Below, in pieces: positions 5,000-6,137 of a stretch of DNA of 6,137 nucleotides. Source of the stretch: Saprospiraceae bacterium (lineage in GTDB: Bacteria; Bacteroidota; Bacteroidia; Chitinophagales; Saprospiraceae); NCBI GenBank assembly GCA_023299965.1, contig JALZVN010000356.1, forward strand, positions 1 to 6,137, given 5' to 3'. The translations under genes were made by a program, and so were the position numbers. Every line of letters starts with the position of its first letter. Position 1 is the first letter of the stretch. The notes under the pieces are model-generated. The model made no database searches. It worked only from the letters and a program-made list of their open reading frames with translations, and was not told the DNA's origin.

Positions 5000-6137
5000 A
5001 TGGCCATCAAATCATTTTTGCTCAAACCTTTTGCGAAACGAGTCGCTTCTGCAATTCATAGAAATGCACAAAATGCAGTCGCTGATCAAAATTTGATTCT
5101 TCAACAAAATATAAAGAAAGCCAAGGATACTCAGTTTGGAAAAGACCATAGTTTAGATAAAATAAAATCGTACGCTGATTTTAAGAAAGCAGTGCCTATC
5201 AGGGATTATGAGGGTTTGAAAAACTACTTTGACTTGGTCAAAAATGGAACTGCAAACGTACTCTGGCCAGGTGTGCCAAAGTATCTCGCCAAAACCTCTG
5301 GTACAACCTCTGGTGCAAAGTATATCCCACTCACTAAAGACAGTATTCCGAATCATTTTGGAACGGCAAAAAATGCCCTATTCAATTATTATGCGCAAAG
5401 CGGCCATGGTGATTGGGTAGATGGAAAATTGATATTTTTGTCTGGGAGCCCTGAACTCAGCAAAACTTCTGGAATCCTAACTGGTCGACTATCGGGTATT
5501 GTTAATCATATGGTCCCTACCTGGTTGAGAGGAAATCAGTTGCCAAGCTATGACACTAATTGTATAGAAGATTGGGAAGATAAATTGACGCGGATCGTAG
5601 AGGAGACTATCGATCAAGACATGCGATTGATTAGTGGCATTCCTCCATGGGTGCAGATGTATTATGAAAGATTGCTAGAAAAATCTGGTGCTGAAAGCGT
5701 GAGTGAGCTGTTTCCCAACTTCAATATGTTTGTCTACGGTGGGGTCAATTTTGAGCCGTATAGAGAAGTACTCGAGCAACTGGTCGGAAAGTCTATTCCA
5801 AGTATCGAGACTTACCCTGCATCGGAGGGTTTTATTGCATTTCAAAATGATGTAAATGATCCAAGTTTACTACTGAATACCAAGTCTGGGATATTTTTTG
5901 AGTTCGTCCCAGTAGCGGAGTTTGGTCAAAACGGAGCCAGTCGATACTCCCTAGCGGAGGTAGAATTGGGGATAAACTATGTTCTAATTTTGAATACTAA
6001 TGCTGGATTGTGGGGATACAATATTGGTGATACTGTTCGATTTGTGTCCTTAGCTCCTTATAAATTGGTGGTGACGGGTCGTCTCAAACATTATATTTCC
6101 GCGTTTGGTGAACATGTCATAGGAAAAGAAGTAGAGA
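5000..6137 (+). CDS. GH3-family protein, ANL-type acyl-adenylating enzyme (3' end off the window)
   Basis: The frame is open from ATG 5000 to the right edge (379 codons). A TAA at 4979-4981 precedes it in frame, and this is the first ATG. The protein belongs to the GH3 family, which forms acyl-adenylates and, in plants, joins them to amino acids. The substrate of Bacteroidota members is not known, and a role in auxin response should not be assumed. Visible motifs: TSGTTSG-AK at residues 99-107, the phosphate-binding loop; YPASEG at 272-277, equivalent to the ANL adenine-binding motif; NAGLWGYNIGDTVRF ending near 348, with Asp344 as the expected ribose contact; and GRLKHYISAFGEHV at 360-373, the hinge into the C-terminal domain. 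Bacterial relatives are about 500 residues, so about 120 C-terminal residues are missing. No transmembrane segment or signal peptide is seen, so it is cytoplasmic. There is no Shine-Dalgarno sequence, as is usual in this phylum. Confidence 0.95.
   Translation, partial: MAIKSFLLKPFAKRVASAIHRNAQNAVADQNLILQQNIKKAKDTQFGKDHSLDKIKSYADFKKAVPIRDYEGLKNYFDLVKNGTANVLWPGVPKYLAKTSGTTSGAKYIPLTKDSIPNHFGTAKNALFNYYAQSGHGDWVDGKLIFLSGSPELSKTSGILTGRLSGIVNHMVPTWLRGNQLPSYDTNCIEDWEDKLTRIVEETIDQDMRLISGIPPWVQMYYERLLEKSGAESVSELFPNFNMFVYGGVNFEPYREVLEQLVGKSIPSIETYPASEGFIAFQNDVNDPSLLLNTKSGIFFEFVPVAEFGQNGASRYSLAEVELGINYVLILNTNAGLWGYNIGDTVRFVSLAPYKLVVTGRLKHYISAFGEHVIGKEVE

Noticed and set aside
5153..5420. Frames at 5153-5356 (minus) and 5229-5420 (plus)
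   Set aside because: Both overlap the GH3 coding frame, which carries the conserved ATP-binding loop at this position.

Overview
This is a low-GC window from a Bacteroidota genome. The evidence is a large secreted protein built from Ig-like 'CHU_C-associated' and lamin-tail modules, a short acidic-tagged lipoprotein, a bacterial GH3-family protein, sparse Shine-Dalgarno sequences, and TAnnTTTG-type promoter boxes. The family mix would fit a Saprospiria-like or Cytophagia-like environmental lineage, but the sequence does not settle the genus.

Layout. Positions 1-3184 (minus strand) hold the N-terminal 1061 codons of a giant secreted multidomain protein. It has a signal peptide, a jelly-roll-like domain, Ig-like repeats, two tandem lamin-tail domains, another Ig-like region and a 'DGW' beta domain. 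The C-terminus lies beyond the left edge, so a type IX secretion sorting domain can be neither seen nor excluded. Positions 3185-3987 are non-coding. They contain a possible promoter for the giant gene, a small unexplained ORF, a strong minus-strand intrinsic terminator (3560-3595), a 122-bp palindromic MITE/REP-like element (3676-3797) and a 23-bp near-palindrome (3856-3878). Positions 3988-4512 (minus strand) encode a 174-residue lipocalin-like lipoprotein. Positions 4513-4999 form a divergent intergenic region. In it, a perfect 15-bp inverted repeat brackets most of the lipoprotein leader: one arm lies at the predicted transcript start and the other just upstream of the start codon. Positions 5000-6137 (plus strand) hold the first 379 codons of a GH3-family, ANL-type adenylating enzyme, cut by the right edge.

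How they relate. The giant protein and the lipoprotein both belong to the cell envelope or surface and are transcribed in the same direction. About 800 bp and a terminator separate them, so they are probably independent units. The GH3 gene is divergent and probably unrelated in function. No complete new defence, mobile or biosynthetic system is visible. The least-explained signals are the inverted-repeat leader of the lipoprotein gene and the palindromic element downstream of it.
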